This document shows positions 16,632 through 17,438 of a DNA stretch of 17,438 nt, piece by piece. The translations under genes and the position numbers were made by a program. Within the stretch, counting starts at the first letter, position 1. Each line of letters opens with the position of its first letter. Location: NCBI GenBank assembly GCA_003833135.1, contig QZLH01000034.1, forward strand, positions 211,922 to 229,359. Reading direction: 5' to 3'. The notes beneath the pieces are model-generated. The model had not been told where the DNA came from. It worked only from the letters and a program-made list of their open reading frames with translations, and ran no database searches. Source of the stretch: Oehlia diaphana (lineage: Eukaryota; Glomeromycota; Glomeromycetes; Glomerales; Glomeraceae).

Positions 16632-17077
16632 GATCGCCCTTGTAATGATAAAGACAGATCATATTCGTGATATTTTTGTGAAATTCGTAGTGCGATTAAA
16701 TGATAAAAGTCGGGCTCCTTGTTAATTTCTTTATTAGCATACATAAATGAATCCGGAAACAAATTACATGTTTAATATAGTTTGTTTCGAAACAAATGAC
16801 ATCAAGAAAGTATTAAGCACCGAATGGAAAAAGTCTAATACCTGATCAGGATAATACGCAATAAATATATCCATGAAAGCTGGTTATTACTCTTCTAAGT
16901 ATGACGATACGAAAACAGTGCGACTACTTCAGATAAGTACTAATCGATATGCACTGTATTTCATTAATCTTGTGAACATTTCCTTAACGTAGATTAGGAA
17001 TCTTCGCATACCTTTGTTATCGCCATTTAAATAATGTTAGGGTACTGTGGACATACTGTACAGTATACGAGATATTC

Positions 17078-17159
17078 TACTTGTACCCTTTGGGTAGTTA
17101 GCTATTATTTTCGACTACAATAATCGCTGTGGAAAAAATATAGGCAGAGCCTACGAAAG
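17078..17159. repeat. two hairpins flanking a TTCGACTAC box
   Basis: CTACTTGTACCC-TTT-GGGTAG (17078..17098) has the same stem as 553..572. TAGGC-AGA-GCCTACGAAAG (17141..17159) has a perfect stem with loop AGA and lies in the opposite orientation. The repeat box is between them. Confidence 0.65.
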
Positions 17160-17360
17160 TTTTTAAGTTCATATATGAATTTCATACTTTTATATGATGC
17201 TATATCAAAGCACTCCTTGCATAGTTAGAAATCGAGAAACAAGCATGTTACATTTCACAATATGTTGACCGTATTTTCATATGTATTCTAGCTGAACTAG
17301 GCATAACTCCATTAGTTTCTAATAAATAGGGGCTACATGTATACTTGCCGCCCATATAAA

Positions 17361-17434
17361 TGGGATTGGGAGAATCCCATATCCCATCCCACCCATATCC
17401 CATCCCATATCCCATTTATCCCATCCCATTTGTC
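17361..17434. repeat. CCCAT-rich low-complexity tract
   Basis: It starts with the hairpin TGGGATT-GGGAG-AATCCCA (17361..17379), then degenerate tandem units of CCCATATCCCATC and CCCATTT. The units vary in length and it is not a telomere repeat (CCCTAA). It probably continues beyond the window. Confidence 0.75.
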
Positions 17435-17438
17435 ATAA

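Larger units (their letters stand above)
16340..16770 (-). pseudogene. broken unknown gene interrupted by hairpin repeats
   Basis: Two coding-like pieces lie in the same reading frame. The upstream piece (to 16559) contains PDSFMYANKEINKEPDF and ALRISQKYHEYDLSLSLQ, then a stretch encoded by the hairpin at 16609..16631 (SVGDCSKS), then RGRYSPMLHYI. After a roughly 45-base segment with three in-frame stops (16558, 16525, 16516), the frame resumes at 16513 as AYPYLFMRKLHKMMF and runs to TAA at 16340..16342. The stop-bearing segment contains another hairpin-family sequence (16523..16548). I infer one former protein into which two repeats inserted, the first in frame and translatable, the second disruptive. 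Family not recognised. The 5' end is lost: the frame opens after a TAA at about 16777 with no ATG. Confidence 0.5.
16771..17438. other. terminal repeat-rich region
   Basis: No gene supported. It contains a perfect 14-base palindrome ATACTGTACAGTAT (17053..17066), hairpins at 17078..17098 and 17141..17159 with a TTTCGACTAC box between them (17108..17122), and the CCCAT-rich end. Confidence 0.5.

Noticed and set aside
17361..17434. Telomeric repeat at the window end
   Set aside because: Units are CCCAT based and irregular, not CCCTAA; it is more likely interstitial low-complexity DNA.

Overview
This window looks like AT-rich nuclear DNA from a filamentous eukaryote, most likely an arbuscular mycorrhizal fungus of the Rhizophagus irregularis type. 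The clues are short introns with GTAAGT/GTATGT donors and pyrimidine-AG acceptors, very sparse genes, many short hairpin repeats of the form TAGGC-GAA-GCCTA or TACCC-TTT-GGGTA, a terminal CCCAT-rich tract, and two members of a primase-like protein family that I associate with these genomes. The species call rests on recognition from memory, not on a search. There are no bacterial operons and I see no rRNA or tRNA.

Layout. Bases 1-2124 hold two small plus-strand orphan genes, 1248..1574 and a three-exon gene at 1669..2124, after a long gene-poor lead. Bases 2125-4316 are repeat-rich intergenic DNA. Bases 4317-10866 carry a tandem pair of related minus-strand genes (4678..5985 and 8887..10866). 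Each encodes an N-terminal domain resembling an archaeo-eukaryotic primase (AEP) that has lost its catalytic acidic motif, then a low-complexity linker, then one short hydrophobic segment. Each is followed at a similar distance by a decayed G-rich coding box (4317..4538 and 8276..8410), so the duplicated unit is larger than the main ORF. A possible 3' exon (8536..8799) belongs to the second copy.

Bases 11639-13325 hold a five-exon trypsin-like peptidase pseudogene. It has a premature TGA directly after the catalytic His, a frameshift near 13192, and no visible GDSG serine motif. At 14190..14291 there is a 33-codon fragment that resembles the N-terminus of the ribosome-biogenesis protein Utp21/WDR36. 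Two minus-strand small genes follow: a membrane protein (14796..15137) and an 88-residue protein with a 7-nt first coding exon (15258..15587). A broken minus-strand gene (16340..16770) is interrupted by two hairpin repeats. The window ends in a CCCAT-rich low-complexity tract.

How it fits together. No pathway links the genes. The unifying theme is a decaying, repeat-rich accessory region: duplicated and degenerating primase-like genes, dead gene fragments, and a family of short, apparently mobile double-hairpin elements found in intergenic DNA, in an intron and inside a former coding sequence. The most novel candidates are the putative membrane-anchored, catalytically dead primase-like pair and the hairpin family, whose stems vary in a compensatory way.
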